NCBI GenBank assembly: GCA_031268115.1
Contig: JAIRXV010000108.1
Span: forward strand, 1-12,900
Length of the DNA stretch: 12,900 nucleotides
From: Bifidobacteriaceae bacterium
GTDB taxonomy: Bacteria; Actinomycetota; Actinomycetes; Actinomycetales; WQXJ01
Direction: 5' to 3'
Positions 1 to 5,958 of the stretch are shown piece by piece. The stretch's first letter is position 1, and every line of letters starts with the position of its first letter. The translations under genes and the position numbers were made by a program. The notes beneath the pieces were generated by a model, which saw only the letters and a program-made list of their open reading frames with translations, did not search any database and had not been told where the DNA came from.

Positions 1-1
1 G

Positions 2-349
2 CGCCTTAGCGAAGCGTTGGATGGCATCGAAGGGCTCGTGGTGCCGCGCGAATTGCCCGGCCGATCCCATGTGTGGCACCAATACACGGTCCGTGTCACG
101 TCTGCGGCGCGGATGAAACGCGACCAGTTGGTTGAGGCGCTGACGGCGGCGGGTATCGGCAATGGTATCTATTACCCGAAGGTGGTTTTCGACTACCCCT
201 GTTACTTAGACGATCCCCGCGTGAAGGTGAGCGATGTGCCCGTGGCCCGGCGGATCGCCCAAGAGGTCGTTTCGCTGCCAGTCCACCCGCGCCTGACCGC
301 CGCCCAAGTGGATCGGGTGGCCGAAACGGTGCGGGGCCTGCTCACATGA
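2..349 (+). CDS. DegT/DnrJ/EryC1/StrS sugar aminotransferase, C-terminal fragment
   Basis: Only the last 115 codons are present; the 5' end lies outside the window and the frame is open from base 2. The fragment matches the C-terminal small domain of PLP-dependent nucleotide-sugar aminotransferases. It has the HVWHQYTVRV strand, the GIGNGIYYPK segment that shapes the active site, a PCY segment and the closing VVSLPVHPRLT motif, the usual DegT ending. The PLP lysine is not visible because it lies upstream. Its stop overlaps the ATG of the next gene (ATGA), so the two are probably translationally coupled. Together with the dehydrogenase next door, the likely job is to add an amino group to a 3-keto UDP-sugar with glutamate as donor (as in GnnB/WlbC). 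Family assignment is firm; the substrate is inferred from neighbours. Confidence 0.9.
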   Translation, partial: RLSEALDGIEGLVVPRELPGRSHVWHQYTVRVTSAARMKRDQLVEALTAAGIGNGIYYPKVVFDYPCYLDDPRVKVSDVPVARRIAQEVVSLPVHPRLTAAQVDRVAETVRGLLT

Positions 350-1389
350 GCGCCCGGCCGCGGCTCCTGCTCGTGGGCACCGGCACGATGGGTTCGCTGC
401 ACGCGCGTGTGATAGCGCAGCATGACGGGGCCGAATTGGCCGGTGTGGTCGATACCCGTTTCGAGGCCGCGCAAGAGGTTGCGGATAAATACGGTACGGC
501 GGCCCGTGCCGAGATCGGCTCGCTAAGCGGCATCGATGCGGTGGCGGTGGCCGCCGCGACGGAGGCGCATTACGCGCTGGCCAGGGAAGTACTTGAAGCC
601 GGGGTGCCATTGTTGGTGGAAAAACCCCTCACCCCAAGCATCGAGGATTCCCGGGCCTTAGTCGCATACGCCGATTCCCAAGATATCCCACTAATGTGTG
701 GGTTGCTTGAGCGCTACAACCCAGCGATTGTCACCGCGCGGGCGTTGGTGGACCAACCGGTCATGGTGCGGGCACTGCGCCACTCGCCATATGCGCCACG
801 GATCAAGACAGGTGTGGCGTGGGATTTGTTGGTTCACGATGTCGATCTGGCGCTGGGATTGGTCCCCGGGGACGTGGCGCGCTGCCAGGCGACCCGCGCG
901 GTTTTCTCGCCGCTGTCCGTTCCCGGCGCTGAGGACGTGGCCGATGCCGTACTGACGTTTGAGTCGGGGGCCGTCGCCAACGTGTCCGCGTCGCGGCTTT
1001 CGCAACGCAAGATCCGCCTGCTCACCGTGTATGAGTTGGAGCGGATGATCGAGGTGGACTTGCTGCGCAAGACCGTCACCGTTGAACACAACGTTTCCAT
1101 CGAGGCCGTCGGCCCAGATGGGCGTATCTACCGCCAAGAGACGGTCACCGATATACCGGACCTGGTGACGGGTCGAGAGCCCCTGGCCGCTCAACTGGAC
1201 CGGTTCCTCGACGTCCTAGCTGGGCGTGCGGACGCGGCGGCGGAACGCGCCACGATCCTGCCGGCCCACGAGGTAGTCGCCACGGTCCTGGCCGCGGCCG
1301 ATACGAGCGTCTGCGCGAGTTCATCGCCCCGCCCCGCGCAGATCCCACTGTGGGCAACCGCCTCAGCTCCTACCTCGCCGGCCAGTTGA
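346..1389 (+). CDS. Gfo/Idh/MocA-family oxidoreductase, probable UDP-GlcNAc 3-dehydrogenase-like
   Basis: 347 residues, a normal length for the family. An N-terminal Rossmann fold starts with a GTGTMG nucleotide-binding turn (residues 11-16). The family EKP motif is at 92-94, with K93 the expected catalytic lysine. It is followed by an ERYNP motif (122-126) and DLLVHDVDL (160-168), whose histidine and aspartates line the active site. ERYNP and HDVDL resemble the subgroup annotated as UDP-N-acetylglucosamine 3-dehydrogenase (GnnA-like). It should oxidise C3 of a UDP-HexNAc with NAD+ in the cytoplasm, supplying the aminotransferase encoded just upstream, whose stop codon it overlaps. The last ~28 residues (from about 1303) are rich in Ser/Pro/Ala and look non-native; another frame there reads more like protein (see 1299-1442), so the 3' end may be frameshifted. 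Family is firm, exact substrate inferred. Confidence 0.9.
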   Translation: MSARPRLLLVGTGTMGSLHARVIAQHDGAELAGVVDTRFEAAQEVADKYGTAARAEIGSLSGIDAVAVAAATEAHYALAREVLEAGVPLLVEKPLTPSIEDSRALVAYADSQDIPLMCGLLERYNPAIVTARALVDQPVMVRALRHSPYAPRIKTGVAWDLLVHDVDLALGLVPGDVARCQATRAVFSPLSVPGAEDVADAVLTFESGAVANVSASRLSQRKIRLLTVYELERMIEVDLLRKTVTVEHNVSIEAVGPDGRIYRQETVTDIPDLVTGREPLAAQLDRFLDVLAGRADAAAERATILPAHEVVATVLAAADTSVCASSSPRPAQIPLWATASAPTSPAS

Positions 1390-1442
1390 GGCGGTACGCC
1401 TTCGTCCTGCCAAGTCGGTCGCGGCGTCAACCGCCTGGCTAA
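1299..1442 (+). other. Alternative-frame tail of the dehydrogenase gene (possible frameshift remnant)
   Basis: In the frame whose codons begin at 1299, translation reads RYERLREFIAPPRADP and continues, charged and helix-like, to a TAA at 1440-1442, with mostly G/C third positions. The annotated frame over the same bases gives a low-complexity Ser/Pro/Ala tail ending at 1389. A one-base insertion or two-base deletion near 1299-1302 would explain this. The catalytic parts of the enzyme lie well upstream, so function need not be lost. It could equally be chance in G+C-rich DNA. Confidence 0.35.
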
Positions 1443-1445
1443 GAT
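1440..1445 (+). promoter_or_regulatory. Possible -10 element (TAAGAT) before the LpxA-like gene
   Basis: TAAGAT fits the actinobacterial TANNNT -10 pattern and sits in a GGCTAAGAT context about 60 bp before the ATG at 1504. No convincing -35 hexamer is seen 16-19 bp upstream. A similar GCTAA word lies at a similar distance before the genes at 3352 and 4550. It may be an internal promoter of the operon; evidence is weak. Confidence 0.3.
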
Positions 1446-1492
1446 GGCACGGCACGCCCCCGCATCTAATCCCACCGATGTCGGCGCAAGGC

Positions 1493-1498
1493 AAGGAG
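1493..1498 (+). promoter_or_regulatory. Ribosome binding site AAGGAG that fixes the start at 1504
   Basis: A near-perfect Shine-Dalgarno, AAGGAG, lies 5 nt before the ATG at 1504. It decides against the upstream in-frame ATG at 1444, which has no such site and would add residues unlike the family's N-terminus. Confidence 0.85.
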
Positions 1499-1503
1499 CA
1501 GGC

Positions 1504-2202
1504 ATGAACAACATCCACCCAACGGCCGTCATCGGCCACGACGTGGTACTAGGCGAATCCAACTTTGTCGGCCCCGGCGCCGTCCTCACGGGGCCGTTGC
1601 GGATCGGTTCGAACAACTGGATCGGGGCTGGTGTCATGATCGGCGGGCCACCAGAGATCAGGGATTATCCTCACCGCTCGGATTGGCTGGAGGCTCCGTC
1701 TGGCTTCGGCATCGAGATCGGGGACGGCAACGTCATTCGAGAGATGACCGTTATCCACCAGGGTTCGCATCGTTTCACAAAGGTGGGAAGCGGCTGCTAC
1801 ATCATGTCCAAGAGTTACATCGCCCACGATGTCGAGCTTTGCGACAACGTGACGGTTTCAGCTGAGACGGCGTTCGCTGGCCATGTCCGCGTCGGTGAAG
1901 GCACCACGGTTGGCGTCGCCACCGTGGTTCACCAGTTCAGAGTCATCGGGGCCGGTGTCATGCTGGGGATGGGATCCATAGTGACCAAGGACATCCCGCC
2001 GTTCGCGAAGGCTTTCGGCAACCCAGCGAGGATACGCGGGGCAAACACGGTGGGGATGGGTCGTTCCGGCATCGGTGCCGAGACGATAGAGACCGTGGAT
2101 ACTGTCTATCGCGAGTGGTCCGGCGAGCCACCGCACCCGGAGCAGATGGGCGAGTTGGCGGGCCATGTCGAATGGTGGCGTGAGGCAATCGCTGCCCAGT
2201 AG
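1504..2202 (+). CDS. LpxA-like hexapeptide-repeat acyltransferase (UDP-amino-sugar N- or O-acyltransferase)
   Basis: 232 residues. The protein opens with IHPTAVI and carries hexapeptide repeats typical of a left-handed beta-helix trimer. The LpxA signature is clear: IGDGNVIREMTVIHQGS, then IAHD with H108 at the place of the LpxA catalytic His125, AGHV (H127 at His144), HQF (H143-Q144) and GNPARIRGANTVGMGR. Two departures stand out. The loop that in E. coli LpxA holds Gln73/Asp74/Lys76 and contacts the sugar is different and longer here (residues 49-69). The position matching the acyl-chain ruler Gly173 is Met156, which in other LpxA proteins goes with shorter acyl chains. The C-terminal helical part is also shorter than usual. 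Since the host looks Gram-positive, lipid A synthesis is unlikely. N-acylation of the 3-amino sugar made by the two preceding genes is the best inference; the acyl donor is unknown. Confidence 0.88.
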   Translation: MNNIHPTAVIGHDVVLGESNFVGPGAVLTGPLRIGSNNWIGAGVMIGGPPEIRDYPHRSDWLEAPSGFGIEIGDGNVIREMTVIHQGSHRFTKVGSGCYIMSKSYIAHDVELCDNVTVSAETAFAGHVRVGEGTTVGVATVVHQFRVIGAGVMLGMGSIVTKDIPPFAKAFGNPARIRGANTVGMGRSGIGAETIETVDTVYREWSGEPPHPEQMGELAGHVEWWREAIAAQ

Positions 2203-2227
2203 GGCCGGATCCCGGTACGCCGGAGAT

Positions 2228-2233
2228 AAGGAG
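2228..2233 (+). promoter_or_regulatory. Ribosome binding site AAGGAG for the TTG start at 2241
   Basis: AAGGAG ends 7 nt before a TTG. No ATG or GTG lies at a suitable distance, so this site supports TTG as the real start of the membrane protein gene. Confidence 0.8.
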
Positions 2234-2240
2234 CAGAGGT

Positions 2241-3263
2241 TTGGCAACCGCCGATGACGTAGCCCAGGAGGCGTTGGCGCGACCTCAACGCTCCAAACGT
2301 GCCGCGATTGTCAACCTCGTACGCTGGCTCGCCATCGCTGCCGTGGTCGGCGCTGCCGTGTGGGCGGTGGCGTCCCACTGGTCCGATGCCGTTGAGACGA
2401 TGCGGATGGTCCACCCGGCCTCCCTTGCTCTTGCGTTCGTCCTTGTTCTGGCGGGATTGGTGGCGGGGACCGCGAGCTGGCAGACCATCCTGGATGGTCT
2501 GGGCGAACCGGTCGGAGTGTTGCGCGGCTATCAAGTCTGCCTGGTGGGCCAGTTGGGCAAGTACGTTCCGGGTTCGGTGTGGGCGTATCTGTTGCAGATG
2601 GAACTAGGCCGCAGGTACTCCATCGCCCGGGCCCGCGTGTTGCTCACGTCTTTGTTCGCGGCCGGTATAGGGGTGGTTTCCTCGCTTGTGCTTGGGCTGG
2701 CGGCGCTGCCGGAAATCGCGCACGATCACCCCAGCCTGCGCTATTTGTATGTCTTGATACCTTTCGGCTTGGTCTTCTTGCACCCTCGGGTCATGACGTG
2801 GTGCGCCCACTTGGTGTTCAAGGTCGTCCGTAAACCAGCGCCGGACCTGGCTCTGCGGTGGCCCACAGTGCTCAAGGCGTTCGGGTGGGCCATGGCGTCC
2901 TACGCTCTGTACGGGGCCCAACTTTGGATCTTGACCAACTCGATCGCGGAGCCGTCTCTTGGCCTGCTGGTCATGTGCATCGGGGCCTCAGGGCTGGGGA
3001 TGACGGCGGGGCTGTTCGCGTTCTTCTTGCCATCCGGACTCGGCGCTCGCGAGGCCGTTGTTATAGCGGTCCTGGCGACCACGGTGACCGTTGGTCAGGC
3101 CACGACCCTTGGCCTGGGATCCCGGATTCTGTTCACGGTGGGGGATCTCGCCATAGCCGGCGTGGCGGCGGCAGCTGCGAGCTTGGCCATGCGCAAGGGA
3201 AATGCAGACACAGATCCTGGGGGAGGCGAAGGGTTGGCCGCGTCGCCACCAGCGCATCCTTAA
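2241..3263 (+). CDS. LPG-synthase-TM (MprF flippase-like / UPF0104) integral membrane protein
   Basis: 340 residues, TTG start. After a short charged N-terminus there are about eight hydrophobic segments (first near residues 26-46 and 55-75, last near 295-317). Two conserved marks of the lysylphosphatidylglycerol_synthase_TM family (PF03706 as I recall it) are present: GQLGKYVPGSVWAY in the first third and FFLPSGLGAREAV near residue 255-268. The family includes the lipid-flipping half of MprF and proteins linked to export of polyprenyl-linked sugars in archaea and bacteria. It lacks the cytosolic tRNA-dependent lysyl-transferase domain of MprF, so it should not make lysyl-PG. Within a glycan cluster without a visible Wzx-type flippase, it may move the undecaprenyl-linked intermediate or free carrier lipid across the membrane. 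That role is inferred. The tail after residue 318 is Gly/Asp/Pro-rich and probably cytosolic and disordered. Confidence 0.85.
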   Translation: MATADDVAQEALARPQRSKRAAIVNLVRWLAIAAVVGAAVWAVASHWSDAVETMRMVHPASLALAFVLVLAGLVAGTASWQTILDGLGEPVGVLRGYQVCLVGQLGKYVPGSVWAYLLQMELGRRYSIARARVLLTSLFAAGIGVVSSLVLGLAALPEIAHDHPSLRYLYVLIPFGLVFLHPRVMTWCAHLVFKVVRKPAPDLALRWPTVLKAFGWAMASYALYGAQLWILTNSIAEPSLGLLVMCIGASGLGMTAGLFAFFLPSGLGAREAVVIAVLATTVTVGQATTLGLGSRILFTVGDLAIAGVAAAAASLAMRKGNADTDPGGGEGLAASPPAHP

Positions 3264-3285
3264 CCAGCGGCCCGCCCTGGCACGC

Positions 3286-3291
3286 TAAACT
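3286..3291 (+). promoter_or_regulatory. Possible -10 element (TAAACT) before the second aminotransferase gene
   Basis: TAAACT matches TANNNT, in the context CGCTAAACT, in the 88-bp gap between 3263 and 3352, about 60 bp before the start codon. A TTAACC at 3260-3265 is a poor -35 with an overlong spacer (20 bp). The spacing to the gene is close to that of the TAAGAT at 1440. Confidence 0.3.
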
Positions 3292-3340
3292 TCCCGGGGC
3301 TGACACCGTCCCGATCCGCTCCTACGCGATACCCAACAAG

Positions 3341-3346
3341 AAGGGA
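3341..3346 (+). promoter_or_regulatory. Ribosome binding site AAGGGA for the gene at 3352
   Basis: AAGGGA lies 5 nt before the ATG at 3352 and supports that start. Confidence 0.7.
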
Positions 3347-3351
3347 AGCCT

Positions 3352-4485
3352 ATGACTGTCCCCCTTGGGCAACCCACAGTCGGTGAGGAAGAACTGGAGG
3401 CGGTCCGCGAGGTTTTCGCTTCGGGTTGGCTTTCCGGTGCCGGTCCCACCAGCCGTGCGTTCGAGTCCGAATTGGCCGATGCCGCGGGCACGGCCCACGC
3501 GCTGGCCACCTCAAACTGTGGTTCTGCCCTCCACCTAGCCGTCAAGGTCCTTGGCGCGGGCCCGGGGGACGAGGTGATTGTCGCGGACTACACGTTCCCG
3601 GCCACCGGCCACGCGGTGGCTTGGACGGGTGCCCGTCCAGTGTTCGCCGACATCCGCCCCGACATCTGGTCAGTCGCTCCGGATTCGGTTGAGTCCCTTA
3701 TCAGCCCTCGGACCGCGGGGATAATCGCGGTCGATGTCGCTGGTCAGCCAGCCGACTACGAGGAGTTGGGAGCTGTCGCGGCCCGCCACGGCCTGTGGCT
3801 GATCGAGGATGCCGCTTGCTCATCGGGGGCTACGTACAATGGGCGCCCGGCCGGTTCGCTCGCGGACATCGCGACGTTCTCTTTCCACGGCCGTAAGGTG
3901 ATCACCGCAGGCGAGGGCGGTGCTCTGCTCACAGACAACGCCGCTTGGGATGATCGCGCGCGCAAGCTCCACACGTACGGCACGGAGCCCGCTCTCGGGC
4001 GCGAAGGCGCAAGCGCGTTGCCCATTCCGACTTTCGGCGAGGTTGGACACAACTATCGAATGTCGGATGTCCTGGCCGCGATCATGCGCGTCCAGCTGCG
4101 CAAACTCCCCGCGCTTGTCGCGGCCCGGGCACGGGCGGCCGCGAGCTACCGCCAACTCCTAGGGGATGTCGAGGAGATTGTTTTACCGGTCGAACTGCCT
4201 GATCGCGCTCATGCTTGGCAGACCTACATCGCGACGATGGCGGTTGGGATAGACCGCGATGCCGTCGCCATGGCGTTGCGCCGCGACGGTATCGGCTGCA
4301 CCTTCGGCACCTATGCCTCTCACCTCCAGGGCGTCTACGGGCACACCGATGCCTGCCCGGTCTCGGCGGACGTGCTCACCCGGCATTTAGCCATCCCGAT
4401 GCACGCCAATCTGACAGAAACCCAGATCGAACAAGTGGCCGGGGCGGTGAGGCGGGCCGTTCGCGATCCCGCCAACCGGACCTGA
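3352..4485 (+). CDS. DegT/DnrJ/EryC1/StrS nucleotide-sugar aminotransferase (second copy, complete)
   Basis: 377 residues, full length for the family. It starts with the usual PLGQPTVGEEELEAV segment. SNCGSALHLA (54-63) is the PLP-phosphate loop, ADYTFPAT (78-85) follows, and IEDAAC (151-156) contains the aspartate that pairs with the pyridine nitrogen. FSFHGRKVITAGEGG (176-190) includes the PLP Schiff-base lysine K182. The common EDAAQ/EDAAH here reads EDAAC, a small variation. It transfers an amino group, usually from glutamate, to a 3- or 4-keto nucleotide sugar in the cytoplasm. It is clearly a different protein from the aminotransferase that ends at 349: the C-terminal halves share only family motifs. 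A second amino sugar, or a second amination of the same sugar, is suggested. No 4,6-dehydratase is visible in the window, so its keto-sugar source is unknown. Confidence 0.93.
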   Translation: MTVPLGQPTVGEEELEAVREVFASGWLSGAGPTSRAFESELADAAGTAHALATSNCGSALHLAVKVLGAGPGDEVIVADYTFPATGHAVAWTGARPVFADIRPDIWSVAPDSVESLISPRTAGIIAVDVAGQPADYEELGAVAARHGLWLIEDAACSSGATYNGRPAGSLADIATFSFHGRKVITAGEGGALLTDNAAWDDRARKLHTYGTEPALGREGASALPIPTFGEVGHNYRMSDVLAAIMRVQLRKLPALVAARARAAASYRQLLGDVEEIVLPVELPDRAHAWQTYIATMAVGIDRDAVAMALRRDGIGCTFGTYASHLQGVYGHTDACPVSADVLTRHLAIPMHANLTETQIEQVAGAVRRAVRDPANRT

Positions 4486-4491
4486 GCCGCT

Positions 4492-4501
4492 AAGGCGCCT
4501 T
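4492..4501. repeat. 10-bp perfect palindrome AAGGCGCCTT
   Basis: A perfect palindrome six bases after the preceding stop codon, in the 64-bp gap before the epimerase gene. It may be a binding site, an mRNA hairpin or chance. It overlaps a GCTAAGG word similar to the -10-like words at 1440 and 3286, though here the sixth base is not T. Confidence 0.35.
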
Positions 4502-4549
4502 GACGCCATCGTCCAACCCCATCCACCTGCGAAAGGCACATCCACCACC

Positions 4550-5476
4550 ATGGCCAACGAGACGGTCTTCTTTACCGGCGGCGCCGGCTTTATCGGTTTG
4601 CACGTGATCCCGATGCTTCTTGAGCGAGGCGATGCCGTGCGAGTTTTCGACAACATGACCCGCGGCGACCGCGAAGCCATAGCGGCGCTGGCTAAGACCG
4701 GCCGGGTCGAGTTGATTGACCAAGACGTGCGCTACGGCGGGGCCGTGCATGCGGCGATGAAGGGTTGCGATCGGGTTATCCACGCCGCGGCCGTCTCGAT
4801 CAACAAATCTCAGGCCGATCCGTACGAGTCGTATGACATCAACTTCATCGGCTCGCATAACGTGTTTGCGGCGGCCGCCGATCACGGCGTGAAACGGGTG
4901 GTGTTCTGTTCCTCGGCGTCAGTGTATGGCGATCCGAAGAAGCTGCCCATGCACGAGGACGATCCGCTCGATCCACTGACCCCATACTGCATTTCCAAAC
5001 GCGCCAGCGAAGATACGCTTCGCTTCTACCAGCGGCGCGCCGGTTTGAGCTGGATTGCTCTAAGGTTCTTCAATGTCTATGGCCCGGGCCAGAAAACTAC
5101 CGCATATTACACTTCGGTTATCAATCACTTTGTCAACCGTTTGCGCAACGGCGAGCCGCCCATCATCGACGGCAAGGGCGAACAGTCCATGGATTTCATC
5201 CATGTTCACGATATTGCGCGTGCCATCGTGTTGGCGCTAAACGCCGAACAGGCCAATGTTCCTATCAACATTGGGACCGGGATCGACACCTCGATTGCCG
5301 AATTGGCCCGCATTCTGATCGCGGCCACGGGCACCGATGTGGAACCCCAGTTCAACCCTCGCGATGTCCTGGTTTCGCGCCGGGCCGCCGATATTTCCCG
5401 CGCGCGCGATGTCCTCGGCTTCGAGCCGACCATCGCGGTCCGCGATGGCATGACCGATCTGGTCAACGCCAAATGA
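4550..5476 (+). CDS. NAD-dependent nucleotide-sugar epimerase/dehydratase (extended SDR)
   Basis: 308 residues. The N-terminus has the Rossmann motif TGGAGFIG (G10-x-x-G13-x-x-G16). D34 in the FDN segment contacts the NAD ribose. CSSASVYG (120-127) supplies the catalytic serine, and YCISK gives Y146-xxx-K150. RFFNVYGPGQ (172-181) and the MDFIHVHD segment (214-221) are typical of UDP-hexose 4-epimerases. The SSASVYG context points to an epimerase rather than a 4,6-dehydratase, which would have a TDE-type motif. It probably supplies an epimerised UDP-sugar (Gal, GalNAc or a uronic acid) to the glycan. The ATG has only a weak upstream GAAAGG 13 nt away, an unusually long spacing. Its stop overlaps the next start (ATGA). 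Family firm, substrate open. Confidence 0.92.
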   Translation: MANETVFFTGGAGFIGLHVIPMLLERGDAVRVFDNMTRGDREAIAALAKTGRVELIDQDVRYGGAVHAAMKGCDRVIHAAAVSINKSQADPYESYDINFIGSHNVFAAAADHGVKRVVFCSSASVYGDPKKLPMHEDDPLDPLTPYCISKRASEDTLRFYQRRAGLSWIALRFFNVYGPGQKTTAYYTSVINHFVNRLRNGEPPIIDGKGEQSMDFIHVHDIARAIVLALNAEQANVPINIGTGIDTSIAELARILIAATGTDVEPQFNPRDVLVSRRAADISRARDVLGFEPTIAVRDGMTDLVNAK

Positions 5477-5949
5477 GTCTCCACGAGGCGGAGGGCCCCC
5501 GCGGGGTGCCAGGTTTGCCGCCCAATCCTTACCATCCCCACGCCTGGCTCATAGGCGATCCCGTGATCGGCGAAGGCACGTGGATTGGAGCGTTCGCCGT
5601 GATCGACGGCTCGGGTGGCCTTACCATCGGCGCTGGATGCGACATCGGCGCGGGGGTACAGATCTACACGCATTCCTCGGCCAAGCGGTGTGTTTCTGGG
5701 CGCCGCTACAACGAGGTTGACCGCGCTCCGGTTGTCATCGGCGATTGTGTGCTCATCGGCCCCGGCGCGATTGTGCTGATGGGCGTCACGATAGGGCCGC
5801 AGTCCCTGGTGGGTGCCGGGTCGGTGGTGACGCGGGACGTGCCCGCGCGGACAGTCGTCGCTGGGGTTCCCGCCCGCCCAACGGGCCGCGTTCACCTGGA
5901 CGATGACGGCATGCCCCACTTCCTTCCGCTCCCGGTTGACGAAGGGTAG
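5473..5949 (+). CDS. Small hexapeptide-repeat O- or N-acetyltransferase
   Basis: 158 residues, overlapping the epimerase gene by 4 bp. Hexapeptide repeats start near residue 26 (IGDPVIGEGTWIG) and continue to VVAGVPARPTG, the usual end of the helix in WbbJ/NodL-type acetyltransferases. H67 in IYTHSS is the likely catalytic base. Residues 68-84 form a loop that interrupts the helix, as in sugar acetyltransferases of this class. The enzyme should use acetyl-CoA (or another short acyl-CoA) to modify a nucleotide sugar or glycan. It has none of the LpxA hallmarks seen in the protein encoded at 1504, so the cluster has two different acyltransferases. The adjacent aminotransferase and epimerase suggest N-acetylation of their amino sugar; this is inference. 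Confidence 0.88.
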   Translation: MSLHEAEGPRGVPGLPPNPYHPHAWLIGDPVIGEGTWIGAFAVIDGSGGLTIGAGCDIGAGVQIYTHSSAKRCVSGRRYNEVDRAPVVIGDCVLIGPGAIVLMGVTIGPQSLVGAGSVVTRDVPARTVVAGVPARPTGRVHLDDDGMPHFLPLPVDEG

Positions 5950-5951
5950 GG
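5948..5951 (+). promoter_or_regulatory. Ribosome binding site AGGG for the GTG start at 5959
   Basis: AGGG overlaps the preceding TAG stop and lies 7 nt before GTG 5959, supporting GTG as the start and tight coupling of the two genes. Confidence 0.6.
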
Positions 5952-5958
5952 CGGAAGC

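Noticed and set aside
1390..1400. Small hairpin GGCG-GTA-CGCC after the dehydrogenase stop as a terminator
   Set aside because: A four-base stem with no T-run is too weak, and the operon continues downstream. A shared CGGTACGCC 9-mer at 2213-2221 is probably chance.
1444..1503. Upstream ATG at 1444 as start of the LpxA-like gene
   Set aside because: No ribosome binding site, extra residues unlike LpxA N-termini, and overlap with a possible -10; ATG 1504 has AAGGAG at ideal spacing.
1..4498. Inverted 10-mer pair GCGCCTTAGC (1-10) and GCTAAGGCGC (4489-4498), as if the region were a mobile unit
   Set aside because: One copy is inside the coding sequence of the aminotransferase, there are no transposase genes or target duplications, and a 10-mer match is easily chance in G+C-rich DNA.
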